Below the pieces are notes generated by a model. The model was given only the letters and a program-made list of their open reading frames with translations, did no database searches and had not been told where the DNA came from. A stretch of DNA of 6,585 nt from Holophagaceae bacterium UBA706 (GTDB lineage: Bacteria > Acidobacteriota > Holophagae > Holophagales > Holophagaceae), in contig DBME01000397.1 in the NCBI GenBank assembly GCA_002298155.1, forward strand, positions 1 to 6,585. The letters are read 5' to 3'. Both the position numbers and the translations under genes were made by a program. This document shows, piece by piece, positions 5,685 through 6,585 of the stretch (within the stretch, counting starts at the first letter, position 1; each line of letters opens with the position of its first letter).

Positions 5685-6585
5685 GCATGAAAATCGAAAC
5701 CAAAGTCGGCGCATTCTTCGTGGCCAGCATCGGTGTCGTCGGGATGCTGATCCTGCGCATGGAGAAGTTCGAGATGTTCGGCGGCAACAGCCAGAACCAT
5801 GTCTCCACGGTCTTCGACCAGGTGGCGGGCCTGAGCCTCCAGAGCGCCATCCGCGTGGCCGGCGTCAAGGTCGGCACCGTGACGGGCATCGACCTGGAGG
5901 GCCGCCGCGCCCGGGTCACCCTCTCCCTGCCCAAGGACTTCAAGCTCTACCGTGACGCCTCGGCCTCCCTGAGCTCCATCGGCATCCTGGGCGAGAAGTA
6001 CATCGAACTGGATCCCGGCCACCCCGAGGCCGGCGGGCTGTCCCCCGACGGCGCCATCGCCAGCAAGGCCGGCGTGGGCCTGGACTCGATCATGGAATCC
6101 CTGGGCGCCATCAGCAAGGACGTGCAGAACATCACCTGGGCGCTCAACAAGAGCATCGGCGGCGAGGAAGGCCGCCAGAAGCTCGACGAGGTCGTGGACA
6201 ACATCCGCGTGCTCACCGCCGAGTTCCGGGCCATGGCCCAGGAGAACCACGGCGCCATCAACTCCACCATGGCCAACGTGCAGCAGATGAGCGCCGACAT
6301 GCGCGAGCACCTGCCCAAGCTGGCACAGCAGTTCGAGGACCTGGGGCGCAACCTCAACACCATGGTCAACGAAGGCCGCCCTGAGCTCAACGGCCTGCTC
6401 CACGACGTGCGCAGCCTCACCGCCAACCTCCAGGGCACCGCCGAGAACGTCCGCTCCATCACCGACAAGATGAACCGCGGCGAAGGCACCATCGGCAAGC
6501 TGCTCAACGACGACTCCACCATCGTCAAGGTCAACCAGGCCGTGGACAACGTCAACTCCATGCTGGGCGGCTTCCGCACCATGGA
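5681..6585 (+). CDS. mlaD: MlaD-type MCE-domain protein, N-terminal part (3' end outside window)
   Basis: This is the periplasmic lipid-binding subunit of the transporter, anchored in the inner membrane. The 301 visible codons stay open to the right edge. Residues ~10-26 (GAFFVASIGVVGMLILR) are a single membrane anchor. Residues ~38-112 form the MCE domain: VFDQVAGLSLQSAIRVAGVKVG, then SSIGILGEKYIEL (98-110), which carries the central-pore loop motif (LLGEQYL in E. coli). From ~133 on the protein is predicted helical and polar, with Asn/Leu/Val-rich heptad-like runs (for example LDEVVDNIRVLTAEF), then GEGTIGKLLNDDS (267-279). E. coli MlaD has 183 residues, so this is a long form with a helical C-terminal extension, as in many MCE proteins outside Enterobacteria. 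The start at 5681 gives the ATGA overlap with mlaF; an ATG two codons later (5687) is equally possible. Confidence 0.93.
   Translation, partial: MSMKIETKVGAFFVASIGVVGMLILRMEKFEMFGGNSQNHVSTVFDQVAGLSLQSAIRVAGVKVGTVTGIDLEGRRARVTLSLPKDFKLYRDASASLSSIGILGEKYIELDPGHPEAGGLSPDGAIASKAGVGLDSIMESLGAISKDVQNITWALNKSIGGEEGRQKLDEVVDNIRVLTAEFRAMAQENHGAINSTMANVQQMSADMREHLPKLAQQFEDLGRNLNTMVNEGRPELNGLLHDVRSLTANLQGTAENVRSITDKMNRGEGTIGKLLNDDSTIVKVNQAVDNVNSMLGGFRTM

Noticed and set aside
4169..6403. 744-codon open frame on the - strand
   Set aside because: It is antisense to mlaE, mlaF and mlaD, whose motifs are all intact on the + strand. Its translation has no family motif and its composition is that of a GC-bias shadow.

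Overview
This is a very GC-rich window (mostly G or C at third codon positions) from a diderm bacterium. It is packed with genes on the + strand and has almost no intergenic DNA. Gene content (PdxA, GlmU and an MlaE-MlaF-MlaD lipid transporter) shows a Gram-negative-type envelope. The codon bias and protein style would fit Acidobacteriota of the Holophaga/Geothrix type, but this is an impression; a deltaproteobacterium-like lineage cannot be excluded from sequence alone.

Layout: (1) 1-819, the C-terminal two thirds of PdxA (vitamin B6 synthesis), cut by the left edge. (2) 816-2672, a 618-residue membrane protein with about six or seven N-terminal membrane segments, a PAS domain, a histidine-kinase-type ATPase fold that has lost its ATP-binding residues, no visible phosphoacceptor helix, and a receiver-like domain that has lost its phosphorylation site. 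It is best read as a catalytically dead hybrid sensor kinase. (3) 2654-4051, a complete bifunctional GlmU that makes UDP-GlcNAc. (4) 4077-4100, a possible seven-codon leader ORF with the best Shine-Dalgarno of its junction. (5) 4097-4873 mlaE, 4881-5684 mlaF and 5681-6585 (cut by the right edge) mlaD: permease, ATPase and substrate-binding MCE subunit of a phospholipid transporter between inner and outer membrane.

The genes are joined by 4-base ATGA overlaps (pdxA/sensor, leader/mlaE, mlaF/mlaD), a 19-base overlap (sensor/glmU) and a 7-base gap (mlaE/mlaF). The only other non-coding stretch is the 25 bases between glmU and the leader ORF (45 up to mlaE). No terminator or convincing promoter is visible, so the whole window reads as one transcription unit. 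Functionally it links cofactor supply, peptidoglycan/LPS precursor synthesis and outer-membrane lipid homeostasis, with an unusual non-catalytic sensor embedded among them. There is no sign of a mobile element, CRISPR array, tRNA or rRNA. The pieces most worth following up are the degenerate sensor protein, the mini leader ORF before mlaE and a proline-rich insertion in PdxA.
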